From positions 31,208,675-31,272,674 of the forward strand of contig OX463781.1 in assembly GCA_949825025.1 (NCBI GenBank): a DNA stretch of 64,000 nucleotides, written 5' to 3'. This DNA is from Siphlonurus alternatus. Its lineage: Eukaryota; Arthropoda; Insecta; Ephemeroptera; Siphlonuridae. How positions within the stretch are numbered: the stretch's first letter is position 1; every line of letters begins with the position of its first letter. The position numbers and the translations under genes are program-made. The notes under the pieces were generated by a model. The model saw nothing but the letters and a program-made list of their open reading frames with translations. It searched no databases and had not been told where the DNA came from. Shown in pieces: positions 30,511-43,516 of the stretch.

Positions 30511-30870
30511 CTTGACAAAGTAATGTGATGAGATGAAACAAACTAACAACGAAGTATCTTTCCTTCCTTCTTGGTCTCCGGTATCTACCGGTATCGCTGG
30601 CCGCGGCTGCTGCTGCTGCTGCGGCCCGCGCTCCCGTCATGTCGTCTGCAAGTGTACACGTACGTTGATAAGACCCGTTCACTGCATCACTCGCTAAGCT
30701 GCGTTGCTGCCCGCGTGCCGCCCGGACACACACTGAGGAGAGACGATGCTGCTGCCGCCGCCGCTGCTGTTGAGGAGCGCGCCGCCAACCCGCCCCCGCC
30801 CCAGCGCCGCCCCGCGATACCAGCGACGCCCCTCGGTGCTAACCTCCAACCAAAAATAACCACCACCCTT
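30511..30870. promoter_or_regulatory. CpG-rich island, possible promoter or first exon
   Basis: This is the most GC- and CpG-rich block of the window, with short GCTGCTGCT and GCCGCCGCC runs, CCGCCCGG and GCGCGCC words. On the minus strand a frame from 30733 encodes an Ala-rich stretch, stays open through RYRRPRRKERYFVVSLFHLI and meets a consensus donor CAAG|GTAAGA at 30511/30510. That pattern would suit a first exon of a minus-strand gene, but I recognise no family and codon evidence is weak because of the Ala run. It may instead be a bare CpG island on either strand. Confidence 0.35.
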
Positions 30871-31594
30871 TCACTGTACCCAGTGAAAGAAATGTGCTGC
30901 TGGTCCCACTAATTATCTCACGGGTTGACACGTTAAGCGATTAAGAGACGTCAATCAAGTGAGAAACACCCGGTTTGTCTCAACGTGTCTTTTTCCAATT
31001 GTAAGAACATTATTCTTGTATCACATTACATTCTTCAGCTTTGATTTAAAAAGTAAGCGTTATTTTTATAAGTAACCATCTTGAGTTATGTAGTATCTAA
31101 ATATAATATATATTGAATGTGTACTTTTAATTAAGGTAGATTTTGTTTCCTCCTAATTTTAATACTGTCTAAAATAAATTTAGACAGATTTGATTGTGTG
31201 TAGCGTGTATAACTGGTATTTAAAATAACGTCTTCGATCTCAAAAGATTATATACTAATCTTATTAGTTGAATAATCTTGTTTCTCTGCTTTAATTAATA
31301 ATTTCATTGTCACGCAATATCAATAATGAAATTAAGCAAGATCTTACTTCGTAGCTTCATCATAAAACAATACCAACGTTAGAACAATGTTAAACGTCTT
31401 ACTAAATTTATCTCTGGACTCAAGCCTCTAATTACGTAAACACTTATTTAACGTTCTTAGTAATTGACAAGCAAAAAAACTCACAATTTGTTTCATTGTA
31501 AAAAAAAGAATGGTTCTTCCTCGTAACTTTTAGAGAGAAACTACCACAAAATAAATGTACAAAAAGAGAGGTAGGGTGGATTGTAGTTATTTTT

Positions 31595-31620
31595 TATTAT
31601 TATTATTATTATTATTATTT
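31595..31620. repeat. (TTA)n microsatellite
   Basis: About eight TTA units in T-rich sequence. Confidence 0.9.
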
Positions 31621-32870
31621 TTTAAATTAGTGCAACTTGCAGTGCAATAATTTTTTCTGTTTTTTACTGTTAATGTACACAATAATGATGAGTGTCAGCT
31701 CCGTAATTGATTACTGATCAATCAATAATTATTTCAGCAGAATCTTAACAATTCAGTGTAGCGAGAAACTTTAAGCAGCCATTTTTGCCTGCGAAAACTA
31801 AAAATAGGCCACAAGTGCAGCAGGTGTGTAGATCAGGTTGCATAGATTTAGGAACTAAATTTAGGAGTCTATTACATTACTATATTATTATAATTGTATT
31901 ATTACTAATATATTAGGCCTGGTATGTAAAAATTTCACTACCTTGTATAAACTCAGAAAAAAATTAATAATAATTTAGTACTAATTACATTTAATTTTCA
32001 TATTTAAACTGACTAGCCTCATTATGTCAATCTATGGTTATTTTTGCAGTTCAATTATATTTCACTAATAATATTAATACAATGAATTCAGAATGCAATC
32101 AGCAATTCATTTAAAATTAAACATTGAACATTGTAAAAAATAAAATGAAAAGGTACTGTAACAAGAGGAATATATACACAGTAAAAATAAATATTCATAT
32201 TTCTCCATAAAAAAACACATAGAACATTTTAATAAAAAATAATAATAACATTGCAACAAAAACATGTTGTAGTATAAAGTTTTATCTGGTATAAACTTAT
32301 AACGTTTCTTTTCCGACGAGCCCACCTTTATAGGTTGCACGGTGAGCTTGCTCTAAGACTGATACCCGGGCCGTAAACTGCTTGCTGCACGGGGACACTC
32401 GGTGATATATGGTGGCGCTCCCGAGGGCTTACTTGAGACGCCGGCGTTGCAAGGCGAGACGATCGCACATAAAACGTCGTACCCTTCTCCTCGTCTGATC
32501 GTCCAATAGGTCACTATTATGATTGTGACATAAACCTTTTTTTAATTGCTTGCAACAGGTTTTTGATCAAAATAATTTTTCTTACTGTTATAGTAGCACT
32601 TTTAAAGGCTATTCAATTTTTACATCTTGTTCCTTGTGTTATCTACGCAGCTTTTTCTGCTGATTTTCACTATTGTAAATAACATGATCTGACAGGATAA
32701 TAGCAAGCATTTATGTATTTTTCGAATCAATATTATTTTGATTGACATATGCTTTGCAAAAAATAAACAAATAAAAACATCCTGGAGCAATGGCTGGTAC
32801 GTCCATTTTTAGCTTCAGCAACTCGATGATTGGCCCATTTTCAAACAGCAAGACTTAAAACATATCCAGA

Positions 32871-32954
32871 AAGTTATCCAGGTTTTTCACTAACCCCGCG
32901 CCAGACTAATTCAATGACACTATAAACCTGGTAAGTGAGAAACCTGGATAACTT
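32871..32954. repeat. 84 bp hairpin
   Basis: Arms AAGTTATCCAGGTTTTTCAC(T) and (A)GTGAGAAACCTGGATAACTT are complementary apart from one position. The loop of about 42 bp is GC-richer (CCCCGCGCCAG). The origin is unknown; a small MITE is likely. Confidence 0.55.
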
Positions 32955-33040
32955 ACTTCTTGAATAGCGACCAATGTGTTACAATCTTACAATCTTGCAT
33001 TTTCTTAAATTTGCATTTCAAAATTTCTGTACTGGGATTT

Positions 33041-33067
33041 CATGTTGCAAAAGTACTTTGCAACATG
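33041..33067. repeat. Short hairpin
   Basis: CATGTTGCAAA, a five-base spacer AGTAC, then TTTGCAACATG. Perfect 11 bp arms. Confidence 0.45.
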
Positions 33068-34754
33068 TTTCAAAATATAATGCTGCATGCGATTTGGTAC
33101 TTGGACTTTCCTGGTCAGTATTTACTGGCTGCTGCTTTAATAATGCAATATTAGGGTAGAAATGGTATAGTATCACAATAAGAGATGTACCAGTTTAAAA
33201 ATTAACACCTCGCAAGGACGATCTTTCGTTTCTTCGTCCTATTTTTCCCCCTAAACGTAGAGAACGATTTTTCCAGTTGGAGCGTCATGAAAGCGTTCCT
33301 TGGCGAGTCAACACGCTCCTCATACCCACCCACTAGCGGCAAGCCGAGCATGAGAGGCTAACGTTTCAACTAATTTACATATAAGCAAAAATATTAAGCC
33401 TCTTTTGTATGACAATTGGGCAGACACCAAGAACAAAAATGTATTCATATTCCAAAAAAAATATACTTTATTCATTATTATTTTTTTGCTATATTACCAT
33501 ATAAAATGTTTGTTTAAACAATTTCTAAAAGTATTTGTGCATCAGTTTAATTTTATGATTTATAAAAAAGCATGTATTAAATTTTGTAGATAAATATCAG
33601 CATATGTATAGATATAGAATAGATGATGTAACACTAATATTTATATAAACTACTTTGATTAAATATTTAAGCAAAAATAATATAATATTTAAATGATTTA
33701 ATAAAATATAATAGTATACATCATAAAATCTAAATTATATTTGTAATTATATTGTATAATTAAACATTAATTTTCATAGAATAGTATTACACACATGGGC
33801 ACAATTGAGGCAGTAGTAAATAGAATGGATGGTGGCCTCGATGAATATGTAAATATGGTAGTGGATGGAACGTCCTCACTTGCTATACACGGGAAACATA
33901 ACTTTGTTAGTTGCAACCTGCATGCACCGCAGCGTTATATCTACCTGTGCAGTTTGATGAGCGAACGATCAGCCGCTCGGGCGTGGAATTAACTGCAGCC
34001 GACACGAGTTCAATACATATGATCAACGCTACCTGATAAATATGCACAACCGCAGTGACATGCAATATAGAGTAATTTGAAAAATTGATTACATATATTT
34101 ATATGATATGATGAATGGCTTTATTATACGTATAGATGAGGAAATACAAATATGTTTTAATTTACATGTATTGAGGGGGATTTTTTTTTTATTTTTTAAA
34201 TGACAATGATTAATGTCATAAGAATAATAATATATTTTAATTGAAACCAGTAGGACAATAATTAAATATTTAGTTTTATCACATCTATTATAATATAATA
34301 TTCTTATACAGTATGCGACTCTTGGCTGAGTTACAAAGTATAATTTATTTATGCGAGCAACTATATATAAGTGTGGTGTACAAACAACATGACATGGATC
34401 ACCTAAAAACTATATAGAGATTAACAAAATAATACACATTTATACAGACACATACATGCAAATCACTTTTATAACTCACATTGTCAATTGAATAGAATTA
34501 GAATTAAAGACATTCTTGAGAATTGTTTTCTAACAGCTGTCCCTTTTATTAGGTAAAAAATCTTAGATTTTCATAAGAAAATTATTTTTTTTAGGTCAAC
34601 TTTCAACACACACACAAAAAAAAATATGATTTTTGTTTTTCAATCTTATATTTATATACTGTATAGATCATAATTATCAATTGCATTACGGTATGTGAAC
34701 GGTAAATTGACTTATATTATCTTTTAACATCACTGCTCTAGGTTTGTATAGGTA

Positions 34755-35088
34755 CAGTGATGTTCAGAGGAAACCAAAAAATAAATGACAATTTATAGTT
34801 GCATTGTATTAGAAGGCACAAGTTCAAATATTTCTTTGGTTTTATCACAGCGTTTGGCTACCGTTGTTAGATATAAAAATACACTCCCAAGCCTTTTCTC
34901 TCTGTGTCAAAATAAAATCTAAAATTTTGAAGCCCAGCATGAAGGAGAGGTTCCCTTTTTTTTAATATAGTATATGTAATAATGCTAGCCGAGTGCTGTG
35001 ATAAGACCGAAGGAATAGTTGAACTTTATACCATCTATTATCTATTACAATGCATCTTTTGTTGTTTGGTTTCCTCTCAATATCACTG
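34755..35088. mobile_element. 334 bp foldback element with TA flanks (Tc1-like MITE)
   Basis: The left end is CAGTGATGTTCAGAGGAAAC and the right end, reversed, CAGTGATATTGAGAGGAAAC; each is preceded by TA. Further inside, TTCAAATATTTCTTTGGTTT and TATCACAGCG pair with reversed TTCAACTATTCCTTCGGTCT and TATCACAGCA. A CAGTG terminus next to TA is typical of Tc1-like elements. No coding frame remains. Confidence 0.7.
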
Positions 35089-35090
35089 TA

Positions 35091-38000
35091 AGTTATATTG
35101 CTTATTGTTTAAATTGAAATAGTTAAAAAATAAGAACATTGAGAATGATTAATGCTTGCTTGGAGACTGTAAATTGATTGCGGCGTTTTCGTTTATCAGA
35201 TAATCCTCCTCACAAACAAGCGGCCTGCTCAGCTCGTCTTCAACTAATCTGTTTAATGCAAGCTTCTGTCAGACAGAACGTGCGGTTACTGGAGAAGTGA
35301 CCGCTAAATCGTGCCCAAGCAAAACCAAGTCTCATCATACACTATAATATATCATGAATTTCCATTAAACTCCACCAACACTATAATATATAACAGCAGC
35401 GTCTATTCTGTATAGGCAATGACCTATACAGTGCGGTCAATATTACAAATAATTATACATCATAATGAGTTAACAGCCTTGTCTGTGGTGGTATACTGTG
35501 GTTACAGAATATTTAATGAAAGTTACAATAAAAAAATATCTACTTTATAGTAGGAGATTTAAGCTTAGATGGAATGTGTTAATATTAATGAAGGTTAATT
35601 GTTGTCATGGAAGTACAAAAAAAGTGTAAGCTTATCAAAAGTAGCTAAAGTGTAAGGTTTCTAGCTAGGCTGTTATACCATGTATGATTCTTCATGCATT
35701 ACAGTAGAGCCATTTACAAAGTTTTAAATTAAAATGTATGCATAAGATGACCATAAATCTATTTATCTATTAAACTAGTTCGTGCAAAGGAATCTTAAAA
35801 TCTTGAATTGAATTCTCTGTTTGAGAGAGAGATACATTATACGTCAAAGGGATATTTATTTTTTAGAAGTTAAATTAAGTGGGTGGTGAGATGGGTTCGT
35901 GGAAGGACGGTGGCAAACAGTGGTGTGGATTGTCCAGCGGGTGTCGCGGCGAGGTTTGCTCAGCCAACAGAAAACGCCTCCTATATATCCCAGAGTCTCT
36001 CGATGCACACAGAAGCTAGCTTTGACCGTCGCTGATTTCACATAATGGAAATAAAGCCTAGAGGGAATTCCCCATGTATGGTGTGACGTTATTCACGGTT
36101 CCAGATACCACCACCTTTCATTGCCTGTAAATTACTCCATTAACACACAAGGGAGTTGACCTGAGGCGACTGCAAGTTCTAACAGTATACGTTTCATCTC
36201 TATAACAGTGTGTACTATCGATTAGACTATGTTGATCGTTGTTATATATTGATGAAATACGTCTGCACCAGCAGATCTTCACTATATATATGAGATGAAG
36301 TCTCAGTAAACTTAATTTATTATAACTTTAATTATATTTCATGTTATATCAGTAAGTAAATTACAAACATTGACCGTAAAAAAAAATAAAGGATTAATTA
36401 CTACCAAGAAAATATAAGCAAGAAACCCGCATCACAAGATATAATGTAGAAAAAAAAATACTTTCTTATAAAATTGACTTTTACAGTTGTTATACAGCGA
36501 TTTACTGCATAAATAAATCGATATATTGCCGTTTCTCGAATCCTAGTGAAGTATAATGTACCATCTGCCGCTGCGAGGGAAGAAGGAACGAAGACGTAAG
36601 ATCTCTCTCTCCTAGTTTTATTCACATCCCCTAACGCAGCAGCGACCAGGCATGCTTCGCACGGGGATGTAAGACACCCTCTCGGTGCTAGCCGGTTTTA
36701 TATACACGTCTTCTAGCACGCTCGAGCACGTGCTGATATACACGCGCCACCTACTGTCCGTACATACAAAACTACGAGGTGGGATTTGTACCAACGTCGG
36801 ACAGGGGTGCATTTTTAAATATTGTAAATACGAAATACAACTAAATTTGCATAAGATTTCATTAATAAAATGATGAAATATATAAACATGAAAACTAAAC
36901 TAATAATCTAGCATCTTGAAATTCATCGTGTATTATATATACAAACATTTTTTAATATAAGTTTTCCATTAAAAAAGTTTCTTACTTAATTTTCATACAT
37001 GAAAAATAATTTTATATATAAAATCTTCATTATTATTATTATTATTTAAATAATTCAAGAAAACCTTTTTACCGTGCAATATCAACTCTGAAAGAAAAAG
37101 TTCTCTTAAGTGTACATCTAGCAGGATGAAGTGGAAATGTAAATGAGATTTTTTTTTCTTCTTTTCAACTGTCCTGACAGAAAGCTGAGAGGTTAAATGT
37201 GTGAATACCAAGGAGGCAAAAAGTCCATCAGGGCAGGCAGGTGAGGTCACGTGGTCTCGCACGTCCCGTGGGGAGAGGGCAACTTTCTTCTCCTCCCGCT
37301 TGCTGAGAGTAAGTTGGTCAAAGGACTCGTGGGGCACTACTTGAGAGCCGCTCTTGAAATCTCGAGCGCCCATTCAATCGATCACTCACACCGACACTCG
37401 AAGATTCCGCTCAGCTGCTCTGAGACGGACGTTTGTCTGACCCGTGCATGGCGCGTTGCCAGCAGCAAGGATCAGTCCAAACTTCACAAGATTATTGTCA
37501 TCTAATACCACAATGTGCTTACAAAAACTACAATAAAGGTTTTGGTATAAGTTTAAAGTCATCAACAAAGGCTACATTTGAGTCTGAACAATTTTTTGTT
37601 CCCTACTTTTTGTGGAAATAAAATAAAGCTTTTAAAATCTTATTTACTTTTATTGCTGCTGTATTTATAGGAAAAGAAAAACACATTTGGTATTTAAATT
37701 TAGCATTTAATTAATGAAATTAAAATATTGTGAATATTGTCAATATTGAGAAGAAAAAAAATGAAATGATATAAATTCAGTTCATCAATACTTGAAATGG
37801 AGTCAAATAATAAAAAAAAGTTATAAAACTGAAGTTCTTATAATATTTTAAAAGATATTAACTTTATGATATAATATTTATATTTTATATATATCGAAAC
37901 ATCCGCTGAAAGTGCCGTACATCATGCTACTGCGAGAGAGGAAAGAAGGTCCATATTTATGTTAGCCATTTTGGCTTGTTGCTGCAGGCGGGCACAAGAA

Positions 38001-39210
38001 CATAAAGTGCCACGAGATGGAAGTGCACGTGAGGCAAAAACCGCGAGCCTGTAACGACGAGCAGAAAAAAAAGAGGAACGAAATTACAGGCAGTAGCTTT
38101 TTGTCGTAAATTTTTTTTTTTTTTTTCTTTTAACTTTAAATGAGACTAAAATAATGAAAATGGTTACGAAATTGTATGACACAAAAAAGAAAGAGAATAG
38201 AACTAGAATGAGAAATAATATAAATATTTTACTTAAGATTATCATTATAATATGAAATTAATATATGCAAAGTAGAAAGTTATGTTTCGTATCATATTAA
38301 ATTAGAATAGTTCGATGTGACAGGTTCTAAGATTATAATATAACGTTATGAGATTCAGGGTGAAGTGTCGGAAAGATTTAAAGTCAAATCTTATTGATTT
38401 TTCACCCCTAATGTGCATCAGCTACAAATTATTTATCTGGTATCGGTGGTGTGGTACAAGGGCTGCGATGAGCGGGAGTCAGGCTCTAGCACTCTCATTC
38501 CAAACTCTATCCCCGGGGAATTAGCCCGCTGGCCGGCGCGCTGGTTCAAGCAGTCCTCCTCCTCGTACGCCAGTGCTCAGCACCATGCCGCCGCGCGCAG
38601 ATATATGACGGTACTCAAAACTCTATGGCTGTCGTGCATGACTAATATTACTACGTTACTACGTTATACGTCCCCCAACATTATATTGCACTACTTTCAG
38701 ACTCTTTTTTGCTCTCTCTCTCTCTCTCTTTACTCTTTTACTTTTTACCCATAGATAAAAAAATATGAGAGACACTCACTCTTACCCGATTTGAGTACTT
38801 TTTAACCAAAATTCGTTCGTTTCCACCCCTCCGCTCTCACTGTACTACGCTTATATTATATGTACTAGCTAGCATACACGCTTCATTTCATCTGAAAGAA
38901 TGGACATTTCTTTGCTCATATTTCTTCTTTCCCCCATTTTTTTTTATATATATCTACATACTTACATACTGTAAAATTCAGAAAGTTTTAGATGACGTAT
39001 TCACATCAATCAAGGAGTTTATTGAATTTTATATCACATGATAGCTTCAAATCATTGACCATCTTGATTTTGATGTTTCAAATAGTTCAGACTCATTGTA
39101 AGGATTGTTTTATTAAATGTTCCAACAGCATAAAGTAAACAGAACTTAAGAGTTCAGAAAATGGATCAAGAACGACCATCAATAATCTTTTTGTACGAAT
39201 AAACACATCA
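35091..39210. other. Gene-free stretch with many GC islands
   Basis: GC-richer blocks at about 35170-35330, 35880-36150, 36560-36810, 37190-37480, 37910-38070 and 38430-38620. A short hairpin CTGTATAGG...CCTATACAG lies at 35408-35431. No gene recognised despite open frames in the islands. Confidence 0.6.
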
Positions 39211-39334
39211 GTGAATGGACTGCTCAGCTCACTTGTCCCATGCAGCATGGCCTTTTATTTTAGACTTTTGACTATGTAATTGAATTTTGTAATTTTTGTA
39301 TTTTGTTCATGAAAGATATAATAAATAAATAAAT
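39211..39334 (+). mobile_element. LINE 3' tail remnant, related to that at 13126
   Basis: The stretch shares GTGAATGGACTG(C/T)TCAGC, TTTTGACTAT(G/A)TAAT and CATGAAAGA with the 13.1 kb copy, and ends ATAATAAATAAATAAAT. Two diverged copies in the same order argue for a dispersed repeat and not chance. No coding part is visible upstream. Confidence 0.5.
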
Positions 39335-42010
39335 CCTTTCTCCCGCTTCAGCTTTATAATCACTTAGAGACTGAATCCTTCAAACTTGGAAGACAATTTT
39401 ATGATGTACGTCCATTAGTGGACTATATGTATAAATGATTTAACAAGAGAACCACATTTCTGATAATGTAATATTGGAAAGGTAAAAACTAAGAGCAAAA
39501 ATCCAAAGATGCGATTTCAATATTTCAAACGATTTTCAATAATGAATGAAGAGAAAAATCTACTTTCACAAAATTCTTATTTAGAGTTTTGTTTTCAACA
39601 TCGATAAAGCCATTAAATAATTTGAAACAGTGTCTAATAAATTATTTCTTACATAGAAGTCACGAAACAACAAGTGGAGGAGAGTGGAAAAAAGTTTTGT
39701 TTTGACTTTGTTTCATTTCATGCGTTGAAAATATGAATTCTAACTTTATTGCGAGTTCCATACACGTGCGTTTTTGATAGAGTCCAATTCTGATCTTTGT
39801 TCAATAAAATTGTATCTAGAAATTTAAAATTTATAATTAAATGTACTATATCATTAGAATATATATTATTTCAAAGTTTTTTATGATTATTTAGCACTGC
39901 ATGCTAGTATATAAATATATTAGTTTATTAATTTGGCAATTTTCTACTACTCACATTTTTAAATTCCTCAATGCTACTTATTTATATCTTTTGTTTTAAA
40001 GACATATATTATTGACACCATTGGCGGCCATTGCTAATTATTTTCCGATAAAAATATTTTTACACTTAAAGATGACGGATAAATTGAATATTAACTTGAT
40101 CAAATAAAAAATTAATATAATCAAGTTCTTGAGTTATTATTTTTTTAGCGTTTGTTAGATGCTAATTTGACTAAATTTTTACTGAAGTTGCCTAAGTACC
40201 AATGCTTTTCTTCCGATTTATATTCTTTATATCTCCAAAACTTGATAATTTCTTTTTTCTCAAGAATTATCTTATTTTTTTATAAAGATGTACTGAAAAG
40301 ATGGAAAAGATGTACCGTCTACCAAGGATGGTACCAACTATTAAAGGAGGGGAACCGCTTCAGCTTTTATATTTTTAATTGTATACTACGGAATCCTTAA
40401 TATTGATGTTTCATTTTTACAGAATCTCAAAATAGTAAACGTTTCTGTTTCCAAATTATCCCTCTGTATTTTATATACCAAGGTATAGGTTATATTCATT
40501 AAACACAAGTATATATGATCCTCTTACGTTGAGTAAAATTTAGCAGCCTATTGTCGTAGGTCCTAGCAACAATTGTGTGCAGATCCCTCTGTGGTCTGTC
40601 GTCCCGCTAATCAACCACCACAATGACCTATTAGCCAACCCTCCGCTGCATTATATTGATTGTAAACACACATTCACCCTATCTATCGCAATAGCTACCC
40701 TTATAGACACATTGAATTATACACCCTCCTGTCTAAATCAAGTCATTGTTCCAGAACACTAATAGCAAGTGGTGCGATAACTTTGAGTTTGTGATTACTT
40801 TCCTGTCTTGCTTACATACAATCAATGTATGAGTAATAATCTTGTGTACATGTTATAGAATATGTGTAATATTGATATTTTCTATTTTTTTAGTAATTTA
40901 TTCGTAATGGATTATTCATTATAGTTATCAATGCGTAAATGATTGATATATGGATTTATTAGTTTAATGCATGTGTTTTTATGTATTTATTTAAATTGAA
41001 ATTTTGTCATGCATAAATCTGTTTTATGCAAATATATCTATAAATCCGATACCATAATATGAATGTTCTTGTAATAGAAAAATTATATTAAAATTTAAAT
41101 ATAGCAATTTAATAATTTTCAATTTAATTAATTACATCAAATGTTAATTTTAAAAATTATTTCTGAACAATATAATATACTGAATAATGTGAATTCCTAA
41201 ATGGTATTAATTATTAGTAGCATTGTTATTATGTTCAAAGCCTTGACATTTATAAACGTTAAATATACATAAGACGCTAAAGAAGCCACACAACGTCTCC
41301 TCTAGAGATCGCAACTTAAGTTTACTCTTCTGCGGTTTACATTTCGCTCACATCTTTCGCTTCACTCATATTCCGACGCAGCACAAACTTATGTATGTTA
41401 GATCTCTTATTTTTTTATGAGAGAGAAAAAAAAAGGAATATAAGATGCATAAGGGAGCACTTAAGAGCAAAGTCTCGCCCTAATGTCACGTCCTACCAAT
41501 ACTACCGTGCGCCAAAGCCAGTGGTGAGCGGCTTTGCCAGCACCAAGGAGGTCCTTTGAGAAGGAGTGAGCTGGCACGCTGAGGCCGTAGCAGCGTCAGC
41601 AATCGCTCTACTGTATGTTCCACACTTCAATAAGATTAAAATACACCAGATTGTGTAATATGACATCATGTAACGTACAGATGAAATATAGTATATGTAA
41701 GAAAACATCAGCATGCAGTATAAGAATATACGGTAAAAAGTAGAAAAAAGAAGAAAAATATATAAATAAAGTTAAAGCTGCTGGTTGTGTGTTGCTATAC
41801 GAGTTAAAATATTCATCATAGTGAAAATCGAATTGTGTTTTGGTGCGTGCGCAAAGTTTGCTAAATATTTCACTGCCTCATCACTTACACACCTCCTACC
41901 TACGGCTTTTGTGCCAAGACAGAAGCTAGATGGTATAAGGTACCGAGGGAGCTGATCATCGATCAACCATCTCTCTCTTTGTCTTCATACTAAACAATTA
42001 TGCACCTTAA
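39335..42010. other. Gene-free stretch
   Basis: Mostly AT-rich. A C-rich strand-biased block at about 40560-40760 is open on the plus strand but unrecognised. GC-richer blocks lie at about 41460-41620 and 41850-41960. Confidence 0.6.
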
Positions 42011-42668
42011 CATTTAGATTTTAGATTTTAACGCTCTGCGGCAAATGTGGCTAAACCACGGTGGCTCGCAATATAGTGCTCAACGCACTCTTAAATCCCC
42101 CGTAACTCTCCGCCCCCACCACCTCGGACGGCAGGGAGTTCCACTCCCTCACTGTTCGGTTTATGAAGGAATACTTTCCCACATCGCTTCCACTACCCAT
42201 GAACTCCAGCTTCCACTGATGATCCCCCCTCCCAATATATCTACCTTTCCTAGTTCTATCGCTAAACTCGCTCCAACCTGCCATCTCCCTATTAACTTTA
42301 AACAAATTTCCTAATCGGTTGTACCTTCTCCTTTCCTCGAGTAGCTCCCACTCCAAAGTCTGAATCATTTTCGACACGCTTTCATAATCTTTCCACACCT
42401 TTTTGTCATCTGCAACTAATCTCCATTTTCTCATTCTACCCATAACTCTTCTAGCAGCTCTCCGCTGAACCTTTTCTAACTCCTTCTTTCCAAACTGCCT
42501 ATATGGGTCCCACACACTACATGCATACTCCAGTATTGGTCTCACTAAGGTCTTATAGGCCTTGTCTCTGACAAATACAGTCGCCCCCTTCAGATTTCTC
42601 ATAACAAACTCCAAATTTCTCCTCCCCTTTGACGTTACATACCTAATATGTTCATTCCAATTCAGCTC
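42011..42668 (-). mobile_element. LINE 3' fragment, CR1/Jockey-like ORF2 C-terminus
   Basis: On the minus strand an open frame of about 206 codons ends at TAG 42051. It shows the C-terminal signature of CR1/Jockey-like non-LTR retrotransposons: LNWNEHIRYVTSKGRRNL, then AYKTLVRPILEYACSVWDPY, LEKVQRRAARRVMG, and near the end REWNSLPSEVV and FKSAL. This is the region just after the RT catalytic core. The element is 5'-truncated near 42670 and has no FADD-box RT core, so it cannot move, but the surviving frame has no internal stop, which suggests a fairly recent insertion. After the stop come only about 20 nt and two copies of a TAAAATC heptamer (42031-42011), a typical short LINE tail. Confidence 0.92.
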
Positions 42669-43516
42669 ACAGCTACTGCAGCGTATGTAGCTAATTATAG
42701 CGAGATAACGCAAAAATATAATAAGCATTGTTGTTATTAAAAAAAATAATAATAATAAGTTGAAGCTAATGTATTCACTTTAATTAATAAAAGTAAATTA
42801 GTTATTTACTGTAACATCAAATTGAAGAATAGAACAATGATATAAGAAAAAAAAATAATTTTTTATTATTTTTGTAAATAAAATACAGTAATTATTATGA
42901 TTTTTTTTTTTGCCACTCTATATAATACATAAAAATGTCCAGAACTCACAAAGCAGAGCTCGATTTATTCTTATACGTATATATATTTTTTACACAAAGG
43001 AGAAAAAAATGTTAGTGACAGAAAATTCATTGCTTCCTTCTTTTCATCGCTATGTTATAAAAACAAAAATATATTTAAAAAACACACAAATTTTATTTCT
43101 CCGCTGCGAAAGTTCACACGGAGTTCACACGGTACGTGCCTCCAGCCAGCTGATCTCTGCATGCAAGATTTAGCGATCGGCTCGCGGGTCCAGCTGATGC
43201 CCGCTATGCAGATAGACGATCTGAATAATGCAGCAGCATTCGCCAATAAATGTTGAGGGCTGACTGAAGATTTGTTGCCGCAGCAGGGGGTCACCCAAGC
43301 CCGCCCGCCATTGGCGCAATTTGGGTCAGCTTCGGAGCGCACTTGCAACTTTTCTTGCGTAATCACAGCACTTGGGAGCCGTCCTGGAGTCAAGAAATAG
43401 ACACAAGTCCACTTGCAAAAAAGTAAAGAGCGCAAATTGATTGTAGCTTTGGGTGCTTGCCAAACTTTAAAAAAGAAGGAGCATTGAAGTCTCTGTGTAG
43501 GAATTGAAATCGAATA
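42669..43516. other. Gene-free stretch before the 746 bp foldback element
   Basis: AT-rich to 43090, then a GC-richer block to about 43480. No gene recognised. Confidence 0.6.

Larger units (their letters stand above)
30871..34752. other. Gene-free stretch
   Basis: GC-richer blocks at about 32330-32510 (CCGGGCCG, GACGCCGGCG), 33200-33370 and 33790-34010. Otherwise AT-rich. No gene recognised. Confidence 0.6.

Noticed and set aside
30571..30912. 113-codon plus-strand frame in the CpG island
   Set aside because: Ala and Pro runs from GCC/CCG repeats explain the open frame. No family is recognised, and the opposite strand is also open.
40577..40762. C-rich plus-strand frame suggestive of mitochondrial-like composition
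   Set aside because: The translation matches no mitochondrial or nuclear protein I recognise and has no splice context.
42045..42314. 89-codon plus-strand frame
   Set aside because: It is the antisense shadow of the LINE ORF2 fragment.
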